Shown here: positions 1 to 39,723 of the stretch, piece by piece
Numbering within the stretch: position 1 is the first letter of the stretch
Layout: every line of letters begins with the position of its first letter
NCBI GenBank assembly: GCA_032209605.1
Contig: JASFXZ010000001.1
Span: forward strand, 26,850,619-26,914,618
Direction: 5' to 3'
From: Mactromeris polynyma
Taxonomy: Eukaryota; Mollusca; Bivalvia; Venerida; Mactridae
DNA length: 64,000 nt
Notes under the pieces: model-generated
What the model was told of the DNA's origin: nothing
Database searches by the model: none
What the model saw: only the letters and a program-made list of their open reading frames with translations
Made by a program: the position numbers and the translations under genes

Positions 1-26379
<26,379 letters not shown>

Positions 26380-26604
26380 CTGTAAATATTCAAAGAAGTG
26401 AAAATATTGACTAGATATATCTCGGTGATTTATGAAGTAATTCTCTAACGGAATATCATAGTTGTGTCTCATACCCAATACGTGTATAGTAAAACCACCA
26501 TTGGTTCCGAGTAAATTCGATTTTATTTGTGAGGTGGTCCGATTATCGAGTTAAAATATGAGGAAAAATGAATACAAAAAACTGGTCCATCATGATACGG
26601 AAAT

Positions 26605-27280
26605 ATAAATGAGGTGTTCTTAGCTTCGAGGCGGCCTTCACGTGAGGTGTTCTTAGATTCGAGGCGGCCTTCACGTGAGGTGTTCTTAGCTTCGAGGCGG
26701 CCTTCACGTGAGATGTTCTTAGCTTCGAGGCGGCCTTCACGTGAGATGTTCTTAGCTTCGAGGCGGCCTTCACGTGAGATGTTCTTAGCTTCGAGGCGGC
26801 CTTCACGTGAGATGTTCTTAGCTTCGAGGCGGCCTTCACGTGAGATGTTCTTAGCTTCGAGGCGGCCTTCACGTGAGGTGTTCTTAGCTTCGAGGCGGCC
26901 TTCACGTGAGGTGTTCTTAGCTTCGAGGCGGCCTTCACGTGAGATGTTCTTAGCTTCGAGGCGGCCTTCACGTGAGGTGTTCTTAGCTTCGAAGCGGCCT
27001 TCACGTGAGGTGTTCTTAGCTTCGAGGCGGCCTTCACGTGAGATGTTCTTAGCTTCGAGGCGGCCTTCACGTGAGGTGTTCTTAGCTTCGAGGCGGCCTT
27101 CACGTGAGGTGTTCTTAGCTTCGAGGCGGCCTTCACGTGAGGTGTTCTTAGCTTCGAGGCGGCCTTCACGTGAGGTATTCTTAGCTTCGAGGCGGCCTTC
27201 ACGTGAGGTGTTCTTAGCTTCGAGGCGGCCTTCACGTGAGGTGTTCTTAACTTCGAGGCGGCCTTCACGTGAGGTTTTAC
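26605..27280. repeat. 20-copy, 33-base minisatellite with an E-box in each unit
   Basis: Units of GAGGTGTTCTTAGCTTCGAG plus GCGGCCTTCACGT recur with an exact 33-base period. CACGTG occurs 20 times, from 26639 to 27266. Because the period is a multiple of three, both strands stay open (223 and 259 codons); I take these as by-products, not genes. It lies 0.2-0.9 kb upstream of the first coding exon. Confidence 0.9.
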
Positions 27281-27339
27281 TGTAATTTTAGGACCATGCA
27301 ACGTAACACCGATATTCAGCAAATTATGTCACGACGAGT

Positions 27340-30300
27340 ATTTATTTACTACTACATGCATTTACAAAAGGAAACCATTTAAACTAAAGAGCTATCATTC
27401 AATCGTACAAAGATGCTTGTCAACCGCTCTCGTATAAAGAATAGCAGGACAACTTTCCGGAATTTTTCGGACACTGTCGAATTTCGCCGATTTTAAAACC
27501 GATTACAATTACATTCGTTTGTAAAAATGGGTGTGTTTCGTGGAAGAGTTTGTTCATAGCGACCGCGGTAGTATTTACTTATTTTTTTTGTATACCGATG
27601 TTGTTTGCTGTCGGGTGCTATATGTTCCTGTTTATTGATGGGTGCTCATTTGACATAATGCATCATGCAAAATAAATGTTTTGTTTACTTTAAGGAACAA
27701 AACAGGTGCCCAGAAATTTCGTGCAGCACACGACACTAATAAAGATGTAATGGTTGCCTTTGGGAATAAAGAAACCCCATTAATCGTGATGACATTCACG
27801 TCAGTAAGTACTCCAACTTATAATTGGTTTGAAAATTACACAATATTTCATCGGACACAGATTTAGGGGAAAGTCAAAAAGTTGATGTATGTAAACAGTC
27901 GGGATCATGTGATAAAATAATTATCTTGATGTTAGACTTAATGTATGTGCCAACTGCTTGAATAATGTCCATGCAGCTCTGGAATACGATGACAGAATGT
28001 CCGTGAAAATGAATCCTAGTATTTGCTGCATTTTACTGCTTCTACGAAAACCGTTGACAAAATGATGGACTGGAAGATGTTAAGTAATGCACTTTATGGT
28101 GTTCTGCACTTAAGTTTCGTCTTGTATATCAAACTATTAAAGTAAATGCATTGTGTCTAGCATTCATTACTTGCCTTTTAAAGACTCTTTCTAGCAATAC
28201 GAGCGACGGATAATAAACATAATTGAGTCTAACTTATAGTTATCCAGTAAGGGGATGTGTCGTGTTGTGCATACAGTGTCGGTCCCTCAACCCGCAGCAA
28301 ATATGTTTGAATCCCACAGAAGCTATGACCACGCATAATACACTATGCAATATGCACTAAGTTAAATCGAGTGTAATAAGCAAAAGCATTCACCAAAGTT
28401 AATTCAACTTAAGTTAATGGATATAGAATCCACAGGCTATTTCGAGAATGGTGCTACTGTGGGAATTCTTTTTCTTGTCAAAACATGCCATTTTTTATAT
28501 TTTCTTAGCAAAACACGCCTATCTATTTGTTTTCTTAGCTAACCGAGTCTTTCTGTTTTCTTGTTGTTGTTGTTTACTATTTAATCCTTCATTCATCTTT
28601 AATTCTGTCCCCATGTATGGTTATTCTTTATTGAGTTAGGCGGCAATGAATAAAATACCAAACTATGCGTAAAATCCAGTATATGTATAATAAATGGGTG
28701 GCTATGTTTATGAACTCGTATGACAACACCATTTTACGCAATATAAGCAAACGATTAAACCTGTCTCCTCTTCTTTATTTCACTCAGTGAAAAAAATAGT
28801 GTACTAGTATCAACCATTCGTTGCGTATCATTATATATGTACTGTATTAACTTATGGTATTATTACACCGGATTTCTGCAAATTTGAAAATGTCGATTAA
28901 ACATTGGTTGAGAATAACGTTACTATTGGTCATGTTTTGCAAACAAACAATCATTGTCTTAATCACCTAACAGTATGTTAACAACCGTGTTCTAGTAAAT
29001 AAAACGGATTTTACATATTTGTTTTATTTTAACGCAAATAGGAGAGGACACATGAACAAATTTCATATATATGTTGCCCGTAAACTTAGGTAAATCACTG
29101 TTTGTATTAGGTTATCATTAAAATTGCATGCGGTATCCCGACCAAACTATTCAATTGTGTCAGCACCTTATTGAAGTTTTTGTTTTCGTTTTGTTCGAAC
29201 TCACGACCTTCGGAGCAAATAGGCATTCTACTACTCGACCCCTATGTGTCCTAATATTTGTGTTCTATGATGAGGTGCATACGTGATCTGGCCTGAGCTA
29301 CCCGGATCGAGGAACGTACACGTGATCTGGCATGAGCTACCCGGATCGAGGAACGTACTAATTTTCTATTACACTTCCTCCCCTAACATCACAAGAAAAG
29401 ATCTTTTTTTTCCACATACATGTACTTGACAATACGGACAAAATTAACGACCGTCATGAAGACATAATGTCCAAGATAAAAACCAGTGAAAAAAAGATAA
29501 ACATCATGTTAGAGCTTGTGTAATGTATGTTCATAAAATAAAAGAATCTTGGTCCGACACAACAATATTTCTATTGTTTCAAAAGTACTTAAACACAAAG
29601 GTAAAGACATATTCGCCCTGAGGAGATGTTTCCCTTCATCAAACACCAAGCATTATGTCGTGCTGGAGGCCGGTACAAGTTGCCAGGCTGATAAATAATG
29701 AACATACTTGACATGGTAAATTTAACCCACAAGGGTGGACAAACCTATGTTATAATGAGTGTTATTAATCAAAAAATGTATACGATAGGTGACTAACATT
29801 CAGACAATATAACAATGTTTGGTGTAAAATTACAAACGGTCAAGCATAGCAGTTGGGTTTTACAATATACTGTAGCCTACATAACGTCGGAGCGTTCAAT
29901 CCTATATTTGTTGTAAGATATCGTTTTTTTCTAGTGCCAAATGCCACATATAGTATATACATAGGAATAAATGTATGTAGTGCCCGGTACACTTGAACAG
30001 GATAGTTTGAGAAAATATAACCCAGAGCCCAGTTCGACAAATATTTACAAATGCAAATAATATTATACAAGTATAAATTTATCTTGTTATGTAACTATGT
30101 CTGAGCTCTATAATAGTAAAACCATGCCAGAAATGTGGACCGAATCTCAAAGTGATTTAACAATGTCAACAGTCTCTGTTCTGGAGACCTTATTGTCATA
30201 AAGAGTGTCTTCATAAACCATAATGTAATAATTATTAACAAATTCAAGTTTCACCGGCAATATTCATAGACTTGGTTCAGATCGTTGAATGGTTACCATG

Positions 30301-31640
30301 GTTACCTTCAGATGGAAGTATGAGGTTTCTATCATTCTGATACTTCATAACAGACTTACAATGAAGTAACTACATATTACATTGCTACCGATGTCATTCA
30401 ATAGTTTGCAAGAATATCACTCAGTATCACTATTTCTAATTTATCATCAAAACAATTACAGTATATTATCATTCAACTGTTCACCCTGAAACATGGCCTC
30501 GGAAATCTCTCTCTCTATATATATATTTACATATTTTCTTTAGTTTTTGGCTTTCTTCATGGATGACCAATCCACTTAGTCAATTATTTATGACAGTGAT
30601 ACGGTCTGTGATATCCATATGCCCCCACCTAACCGACGCTTATGTTAATGGTCACAAATTGTTTTAGTCCTATCATATTTCAACATCAAGGTCACCGATG
30701 GTCAGCATTAAGCTTCTGGTCATTTGTTTCATCCTGTTTACACTTAAATAACCATATGATGTTAGATGTATGAAATCTGTCCCCACCCTCAGGACATGTT
30801 TATCAGCTCCGTACCTACCCACGGTTGTCGTAAAAACAATGGTGTCATGGGCAGATCTTTTCGGCCATGTCTTTGGTGATGAAAATTGTATGATAACAGT
30901 TCACTAACATGTATTTATAAATATATTGTCGTGGTTGACATAGCAAGTTCACGTAAAATATACATAGTTTGCCAAATATTTTACTAATTCAATGCTGTCT
31001 GTAAACAAAACTGCGCCATTTTATATTTCAAATGTATGTATTTGAATTTCTGAGACATCAGTGGCTGATGGTAAGATGACGGTAGATATAAGGTGCAAGG
31101 GTTTGTTGACGAATTTTGTTATAACACAAAATTGTATTTGTAAATGAGGAAAGGACCGATTAGGTTAAAACGAACCAATGAACACATTTACATTGTATCT
31201 ACGTATGATTCGGCTTAGCCGGTGTTCCAGTCGGGCGTCCGCTTATATTTCATATGATGTTCATCAAACCGTCGATACCGTATGTATTTTGCTAAAAGCG
31301 GGAATCATGAAAAATGATGGATTTCGGCGACTGCGCCCAGGCTATGCTCGACTCCTCTAAACATATTAAACCGCTTTCATACGACTGCAATGACGTACTG
31401 GTTTAGATGGTGACGATCGCAACATTGGTCATCTAAATGCTCAGTTTTGTACAAAAACATTGAATCATCCTTAGTGGTGTTGCAATCTATTAACAAGTCT
31501 TAAGTGACTGCCAACAAAGAATTGATGTGTTCAGTCATTCGAAAGATTAATGTTTAATTCATATACAAATGTTGGTAGAAACAAGTCGTGAAAATACCGT
31601 GTTGTCGGAATAAGTGGTCATGAGTTCTCGTAAATACAAT
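27340..31640. other. Gene-poor stretch
   Basis: Only short random open frames are seen. A 41-base sequence containing GAGCTACCCGGATCGAGGAA is present twice at 29281-29360, and a tRNA-like fragment is listed separately. No gene supported. Confidence 0.6.
29200..29262 (-). mobile_element. tRNA-like SINE fragment
   Basis: Read on the minus strand, the stretch has a B-box-like GTGAGTTCGAAC after a tRNA-like 5' half (GGGGTCGAGTAGTAGAATG). No intact cloverleaf acceptor stem is visible. Confidence 0.4.
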
Positions 31641-31650
31641 CAAGTTGCTT

Positions 31651-31995
31651 TGTTTAGTTTTATCCTCGGCTATTTATGTAGACTCGATGTATTAATATAA
31701 CACAACTTTGTTTAGTTTGTCCTCGGCTATTTATGTAGACTCGATGTATTAATATAACACAACTTTGTTTAGTTTGTCCTCGGCTATTTATGTAGACTCG
31801 ATGTATTAATATAACACAACTTTGTTCAATTTGTCCTCGGCTATTTATGTAGACTCGATGTATTAATATAACACAACTTTGTTCAGTTTGTCCTCGGCTA
31901 TTTATGTAGACTCGATGTATTAATATAACACAACTTTGTTCAATTTGTCCTCGGCTATTTATGTAGACTCGATGTATTAATATAACACAACTTTG
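31651..31995. repeat. Tandem repeat, 57-base unit, about 6 copies
   Basis: The unit contains TCCTCGGCTATTTATGTAGA and GATGTATTAATATAACACAA. Copies differ by one or two bases. Confidence 0.95.
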
Positions 31996-31996
31996 A

Positions 31997-34380
31997 CCAA
32001 ACGTACTGCTTTAATTGAGAAGTTTTTCAAAATGACCTTGGTATACGGACATGCACGGGTATTTTTTATTCCATTATTGATTGGTTTTATGACATTATGT
32101 TTTAACTAATAATAGTTTTGTATTTTTAATGTCACTTTATCTATACGCACACGTTTTGGTTTTTAATGGCGTAAAGTGTATATAGTCATGTCTCCTAGTG
32201 CGTATATATACGAGAAATAATTACGCTTAAAACGTTAAATAAACAGAAAGCTCGCGAGTAATCTGTTACAGCCTTTTTTTCAAATTCAGGTAATTGAAAG
32301 TAGGATTCTAGTTTAACCATTACATCCGTACAAAAGCTATTTTAACTGCCCGTAAAAGCCCTGAGTGCCTATATATGCCCGGAGATTCAGATTGTTATAT
32401 GCAGGGCGTGTAATATAAATATATCGAATTGTGATATTACATGACGAAGCATGGGATAAATGTATATATGAACCCACAGTCTCAATTTTCGTTCGGACCT
32501 TATCGGGATTGGTGCAGTCCTTTGATTGTCCTGATAGTGTTGACAAATACCTAAAGTGGCGTGGTCTGTATACCCTACGGGGAGGACATTTATCTACGTG
32601 ATAATCAACATAAATACACGTCCGATCACATTTCATTACAGTTATTTTCCTATAACTTACAAAGATCTGTCGCACTTGAAAGCACGATTATCCAGATAGC
32701 GGCATTGTTTTTGTTAGATTGTGGCACGAGGAATGCTGGTAAAGCTAAGAAAAACAAACGCTCCACAATGTTCGTATAACATGTAACATATACATGTACA
32801 ACAAAATCTCACTTAAATACTTAAATACCACATTAACACAAAGTAAGACTGCCTCATTAATAACACCGTTTCTTTCGTTGACAGTTTGTTTCTTCCACAT
32901 TTTAACTCAATAAACAGACCACAGCATTGATACCGGTTTGCTTCATAACCAATGGTGGTTCAATAATTGAGGCCTCATCATAGCTGTAACTACCACGTTC
33001 ATGTCTTCCGTAGTGGATACAGTATCAGTCGCTCAACCTATAAGTTCGCCAATATCTCGACCATGCTTCTTCACAGGACATTATAGAATTGGCTTTAATT
33101 GGGAAGAAAAATTTCAAATCGATTGTGAAACAATTTTCATTGATCCCTCTGGCTGGCTGCGGTCTGGATTACAAACCCCGCACCTTATTCAGGGATTGTG
33201 AAGGTCGCAGTTTGACCTTCGGATAAGGAATCGTGCTTTACCCATCCACAATTATACTTCCCTATTTGTTCTGCACAGAAAGCGAAACAAATAATCATCA
33301 AATCGTAATTTTAATAAAATGTAGAAAAAAATCACTCTCAGTATCTTTAAAAGACCATGGCAATTGTTTACAGCAATATATCAGTAAACGATAAAACATT
33401 GTAATCCAAAAATAAAAACGTATAACATCATCAAAATTGTCTATCACCATGCAGACAAAATACATTTTGTTAGTAACGGCGAATGCACTCAACAGATCAA
33501 CCTTTGTGGTCGGTAAATTTTAACGAAACCTTTTTTCTCTTGATTCATTTTACGCTTGTGGAAGAAAGTTCACATTTGAACATCGACCATGTCGTGTTTA
33601 AGTTACGTCAAATGTTAACAATACAATTTACGAGGCATCAATCGACACAAAGAGTATTAAATCACATATATTGTCAAATTACATTAAGTTGATGACCGTA
33701 ATGACAAATTATTCAATGTTTAACGTGCTTATCATTATTATTTAATAAACAACGTCAATAAATTCCAGCGTCTTGTTCACAATTAATTGTACAATATCTT
33801 GAATTTAGAACAAATCTCTTCATTCCCCTGTTTATGGTGGCATATTACTGCCACCAGTTAGCATGATAGCGTTCGCGAATTAATTCGTGTTAACCACTTA
33901 ATTATTACGATAATTATTTAGCTATCTAGTTAATATTCGTGATAAATGTTCGGTAAGATAAATATCATACAACTAGAAACAGGCTTGAAAGTGCCCAGAA
34001 CTGCCACCTCTTACCTTTTTATGATGTATTACACTAGATTTAAGTGGTAACACGAATCTTATTAGTTGACCACTTATTATATTTCTTAATAACTCAAATT
34101 CGCGAATTTCACTTCAGATTCGTGTTACCACTTATTTATAAATAGTAGAATGGCAATGTGTTCGTCTAAAACATTTCCCATTGCTCTTCGTATTCCGCAG
34201 ACAATTTTTTAACATTAGCTAAAATGTTATGACATTATGAACGAGGACTTCGGTATATGCACACATAAGTGAAACTAGTTCACAATTAAGGAGTTTGACC
34301 AGACCAGGACAAGTACCTGCTTAAACACGCTAATAGGAATCAGTATTCCTGAGTAGAATCAAGCTTCGTACATTTCAATC
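31997..34380. other. Gene-poor stretch with repeated TTCGTGTTACCACTTA motif
   Basis: No coding region supported. A motif close to TTCGTGTTAACCACTTA occurs near 33883 and 34120 on the plus strand and inverted near 34040, which may mark a decayed inverted-repeat element. Confidence 0.4.
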
Positions 34381-34384
34381 CATA

Positions 34385-34580
34385 ATTTAACTCAGGATAG
34401 ATCACCAACACCGGAACCACTCAGGATAGATCACCAACACCAGAACCACTTCTATTCACTCAGGATACATCACCAACACCGGAACCACTTCTATTCACTC
34501 AGGATACATCACCAACACCGGAACCACTTCTATTCACTCAGGATAGATCACCAACACCAGAACCACTTCTATTCACTCCA
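34385..34580. repeat. Tandem repeat, about 39-base unit, 5 copies
   Basis: The unit contains CTCAGGATAGATCACCAACA and CCGGAACCACTTCTATTCA; the first copy is shortened. Confidence 0.9.
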
Positions 34581-34599
34581 CAAATATAAAACCGCCTCA

Positions 34600-37500
34600 C
34601 TTTGGTGTGTGCTTGCTACATTTCATCAGGTTTGACGACGTTTTTCAACAACTATTTAGTCATATACGTACGTCGGTAAGTTGACTTACCTAGTTTTCCT
34701 GGAGTTAATTATCAACCTGTACTAACTTTCTTATCTGCAAGCAACTGACAACTTCTCAACATGTGGAGGACATGACCGTAACCAATGTCACGGTAGAACA
34801 TTGAACCTGCTCAAGCCGGGGGTCGAACCCGAATCTGCCGGGTGACAGTCAGCTTTCATTTCTCTGCTATAAATACTTCATGTGTTTGCTATATATTAGT
34901 CCATGTATCTGATCTAGAGATACTGTAGGGAGGTTAGTTACCATGGAAACTGGAAATCAACGTATCCACATGAGGACAAAGACTTGCTGCTAAGGCAATA
35001 ACATGTTTTAAAACGTATCATTGCAGGTTAATTGCATGTTAATCTGCTCCTTGATAAAACTATTGCAACAACAAGTATTTGAGTGTATTAACTACATCTC
35101 ATAGAGTTCAGAGTGTTCGATGAAAAAACCAAACACAACATGGCGATAAATATTGTAACAAAACATCGCGAACAGACACTCGTTTTCTTCTTACCGGTAT
35201 ACAACGTACAGTCGTATTTTTTTTGGTTATTGTTGATAGCAATTTCTCTGGATAGGGTTGTAAATTATTTAAAAAATAACAGTTACAATTGAAGTTGCTT
35301 GCAACATGATGTTTAACTTAAGTAATAAAATGCTTGTTTCCTTGTTTCGTTATTGCGAGGACGGTCGTGAAAAACATGCAAACAAAACATGTGTATAACT
35401 TTGCGATAACGCCCGTTTATAACTAACAGTAATTTTACGCTGAAACACTCGCGAAAACATGTTTTAATGTTTAAAAATATGTTTTCTAAATGTTTGTATG
35501 AGTTAACAAATATGTTATTGTCGAAACGTTTAAAATGGCAATACGCCTGAATTTAAGAATGAATACTATCCAGTAGCAATCTAAGATAAGTTGTCTTAAA
35601 CCTTTACAGTCAGTTTTATACATTTATTTCTTCTAAATGTAACTTGTTAGACTTTCATCATAGAACTATGTATCTAACATGTTGCAATCATTTCAAGACG
35701 AACGCAATTGAATATAATGTTTCAGACTTTTCCCGCAAATGCAACCACAATATTGTATGGTTGAACCTTATACGCCGTATATTGTACACTAACTTAAGTT
35801 AATTTATACATTGTCAGAACATTATGTTGAATTAATAGTGATCCTAATGTACATCAAAATTTAGAAAAAAATAAAAAGGGACATTTTTAGTGAACCATTT
35901 TATGCATCGAGACTACTGGTGTCACATGTATCCGTTCAGCAAGTTTTCCTTGTGAATAAATCGTAAACGGTTTTACTGATTTTGCATAATTTAGAAACAA
36001 ATGACTTAAATAGGTTTTTTTATCAAACAAACAGGGTATTTTATGGTTTGGCTGTTTTACTTACAGAATTTGTCGTTTTCCAAAAGTCATCCCCGCTTCT
36101 TGTGGATCTAGTTCTAGGGATCGTGTCCCCTTTCATATGTTCAACCCACTCCGGGGTTTCACGAGTCATTTTTTATTCCTTTGTTTGAATTAAGTTCTAT
36201 AAAACACAAATTCACACAAGTCCACTATATATCCATTCTGTTAAGTAAAATGTTTGCGTACTTAAAATTTAATAATCTTTTTCTCTATTTCTTTAAGTTG
36301 GATATAAAATCCGGAGTGGATCAATTCCGGACCGAGCGACAGCGATGACACCAAATGAATTATGTAGACGAGCCTTTCCCTCAAACTGTCGTAAAGAGCT
36401 TGTATATAAACAGACGGTCCTGTCACATTGAACAATCAATTACATGAGATGACCGCTCACTTAAGACAACATCCACATCAACTACTGCACACCCTTTCAG
36501 ATAATTAATTAACACTTAGTCCATTCATTAAAGGACTTAAAAATGATTTCCCCTAAATTAAAAAAAGCATCGAATTAATCAAATCACTAATTACGTAAAA
36601 CATTAATTCAGAAACTGCGCACTAAATGTACCTCAGTATATATGTAATTAGTATATACTGTCTACCTTACACTTGTCTATTGAATTAATTTCGCTTAAGT
36701 CTTCAAAATAATTTACTTTGACAAATTTCGAAACAGGTGCATCACGATTCGCCGAAATTCACTGGCTGTGCGCCCGACACGATTACCCGATTCACGTCGG
36801 CTTTTTCCGTCACGTTGCTAATAAGTTCTGATTCATCAAGCAAATGATCGCTGGTTCCCCAATTCGTTATTCAACGCAAGCGCATGTAGGAGCCAGACTC
36901 GAACTTTTAAAACAATGTTACATGAGATACGTAAATAAGATAATGTTGACAAGCATGTACCCTGGGGGTAGGGCAGTGAACGATATCTTCATCATCGTCA
37001 AAATGTCCAGCAGGCGAGAGGAGACACATCATCACCACATTCACTGTATGACACAAAAAAAATACGCCTACATTTTTGTGCTTATGTAAATATTAATTTA
37101 TTTGTTATATGGTTGCCAACTGCGAATGAAAAATATATTGACGTTAAAATTATTAAAAATTGACGCGAGGTTTAGATTCAATGAATGATACAGTCATCAT
37201 TATTGAGCCATTTCAAGAGTCAAACTACATCCGTTAAGCTCCTGTCACTCAGTGAGGACGTCCCCGGTGCAAAAAAGGTCCATGGATATAGTTTTTAAAT
37301 TCTAAGATGGCCACCAAATACTTGAAAAAAAACACCGATTTTCTGTATACATGTAGTGGGTAAAATGAGTAGGTTTATGGATTTCTTTCTTTATAAAGTG
37401 TAATATAATCTCACAGGTAGACTAGATAATACGAAAATTTTAAAATCTTTTCATGATTTTCAGCATTGAATTTTACCAGAAACTGTAACTGAGGGTTAAA

Positions 37501-38930
37501 TTTCTTAGATGTCTGTAGATCACATACATATAAACCATATGTCCGTGGTAGAATTAAGATCATCAATGGACCTTTTTGCACACGGGTCGTTTCGGGGATT
37601 GGAGAACTACGAGGAAAAGTTTACGACAGAAGTGAAATATCTAGAAACTATAATACGTCGTTTTAAAGATGCCGGACGTTTTTCGCTTGAAACGAAGGCT
37701 TTTATTTGGTACTGTAGAAAATAATGTTCGACATCGCAAAGACCTAAATACCATTAAATTCTAATTGTACTAATACACTTCCATGTCAATTAAATATTTT
37801 AAAAGGCTGCTGTGAAAAACAATCTGGGTTCACATAATCTTAAAATTGTGTAAAGATCAATTAAACAAATGATGTAGATCACGCGAGCATAACATGTTTG
37901 TGTACACAAGTCGTCTATTTTCCCCAGCACAAGGGTGAAAAATAAAAAATTAGTATGTCAAATTAATGTGTTTTTGTCTGTGTAACATAACAAGGGTGGT
38001 GACATCAATTTAATTCTGAACAAGAATTTACATTAAAAAATGTCGGAAGAGGCTGGCTAATTCTTTGAAATATGAATATTTTTGGATGACAGACAGTTGA
38101 AACCCGATTGTGTTTATTACAAATTAAGACTGACATGAGCTAATCATTTCAATTATCAAAGGCACTAATTCTATTAAACAGGAAATAGCAGTATGAATTA
38201 ACACATAACAAAGATCTCCTGGGGTTTTATGACTCTTGTGTTTTTACAGCTGACACCTTTTCAATTACAGTAGTGACCAGTAGAACTAATCTGCCGAGGG
38301 CGTGGTTTATGAATTGCAAAACAATAGGCATCGACCAATCAAATTAATCAAAACACAAGAAAATTAATTTATTACTGTCAATTATCAATTCATATGAGAA
38401 ATCAGAAATTGTTTATAAGTTGAAACTAAATGGCCAGCCAGCCGCGAAAGACGTCTAAAATATGTTACGGATTTTAGCGCTATGTCCCGTTTTCAGAAGA
38501 CATTCCTTTAAAAGTAACAATAAACAATATATATTTAATGTGAGTACAGAGAGCGAGTTTCATATTTTATTTTGACAAAAATATATTGTTTTTAGACTAC
38601 GTCTGCCGCTAACATCGTATCGATGCGCCATATCTGGTAAACGTTAACCTGCTCTCGCGAGATTTTATTTTCCGCGGGAGTTTACGATATCTGGGCGAGT
38701 TGCGCATCTGTGGTATTTAGGTCTTTGGACATCGTAAGGGTTTACTTCACTTCGAGGCAGATTTTCGTAGATTTGCAAATAAAGCATTTACTTCAAAGTC
38801 GGACTTTTGACTATAAAATAACGTGATTGTTACTGGTAGCTAAGGACAGCCCCTTCCAATTGGTTTACAGTGGGGGGGGGGGGGACATCTGCCATCACAA
38901 ACATCGTAATAATATTCCTTTTTTCTGATT
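34600..38930. other. Gene-poor stretch
   Basis: No gene supported. A short inverted pair (GTGCAAAAAAGGTCCATGGA near 37268 and its near-complement near 37563) could bound a 320-base MITE. Confidence 0.4.
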
Positions 38931-38940
38931 TGTTATCTTT

Positions 38941-39053
38941 TTATTTTATTTATTTTATTTATTTTATTTATTTTATTTATTTTATTTATTTTATTTATTT
39001 TATTTATTTTATTTATTTTATTTATTTTATTTATTTTATTTATTTTATTTATT
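38941..39053. repeat. TTTTATTTA nonamer microsatellite
   Basis: About 12 copies of TTTTATTTA, preceded by a poly-G run at 38872-38883. Confidence 0.9.
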
Positions 39054-39172
39054 AGATATTGACATAGTTCTGGTTATATTAAAAAGCAATAATGCCAATA
39101 AATGCCATCATCACGTGACGTTTGTGAAGTTAAGCGCTGGTAGGAGTTTGCTGGGTACTTTGTTTGTGTTGT

Positions 39173-39194
39173 CACGGACCTATATAGGTCCGTG
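39173..39194. repeat. Perfect 22-base palindrome
   Basis: CACGGACCTAT is followed directly by its complement ATAGGTCCGTG. It could be the end of an inverted-repeat element or a hairpin; nothing decides between them. Confidence 0.6.
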
Positions 39195-39723
39195 GTGTTG
39201 TCAAACACAATAAACTGTCATGATATATCAATAAAACATGTATGTTACGTAACACGACTGGTAAAGTATGTACCTGGTGTCGATTACTTGTCAATACAAT
39301 TTGTTTTGGGTCTTTTCAACTTGTTGTGTTATTGACGGGTAGTATGTCCCCCCCATCAACGCCTTCACTGCGCAGGGTTCGTATTTGTGTGTAGATTAAT
39401 AGATAGCCGTCATGCGTCAGAAAATCTGCATTTCTTACACATAATCATGTTTGGACATTTTGGGTCGATACCACGGAAACCAGAAGCGCACCAAGTCAAC
39501 AAGAAGCCGGAAAATTGTATGATCATCTAAATTTAAAAAAAAGGTCGCTAAAAGTGAAAAAAAATCGACAATTGTTCTAATAAAAGATACCATGAATCGA
39601 TAATTGTAATTATTCTAAAATTGTGTATTAAAGCGGTATACGAGCACATTTGATCGGTTTATCAGCACTTTGACGCAATTTGTTATTCGAATCGCCTTTT
39701 ACCTCACGGATAAACAGTAACCG

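Noticed and set aside
34585..34680. TATAAAA followed by a donor-like GTAAGT, a possible plus-strand promoter and first exon
   Set aside because: No coding exon downstream could be joined to it; chance TATA motifs are common in this AT-rich DNA.
35982..36188. 68-codon plus-strand frame with LVLGIVSPF-like text
   Set aside because: No splice context, no recognisable domain, isolated in gene-poor DNA.
38870..39055. Plus-strand frame of YFIYFIYFI repeats
   Set aside because: Produced by the TTTTATTTA microsatellite.
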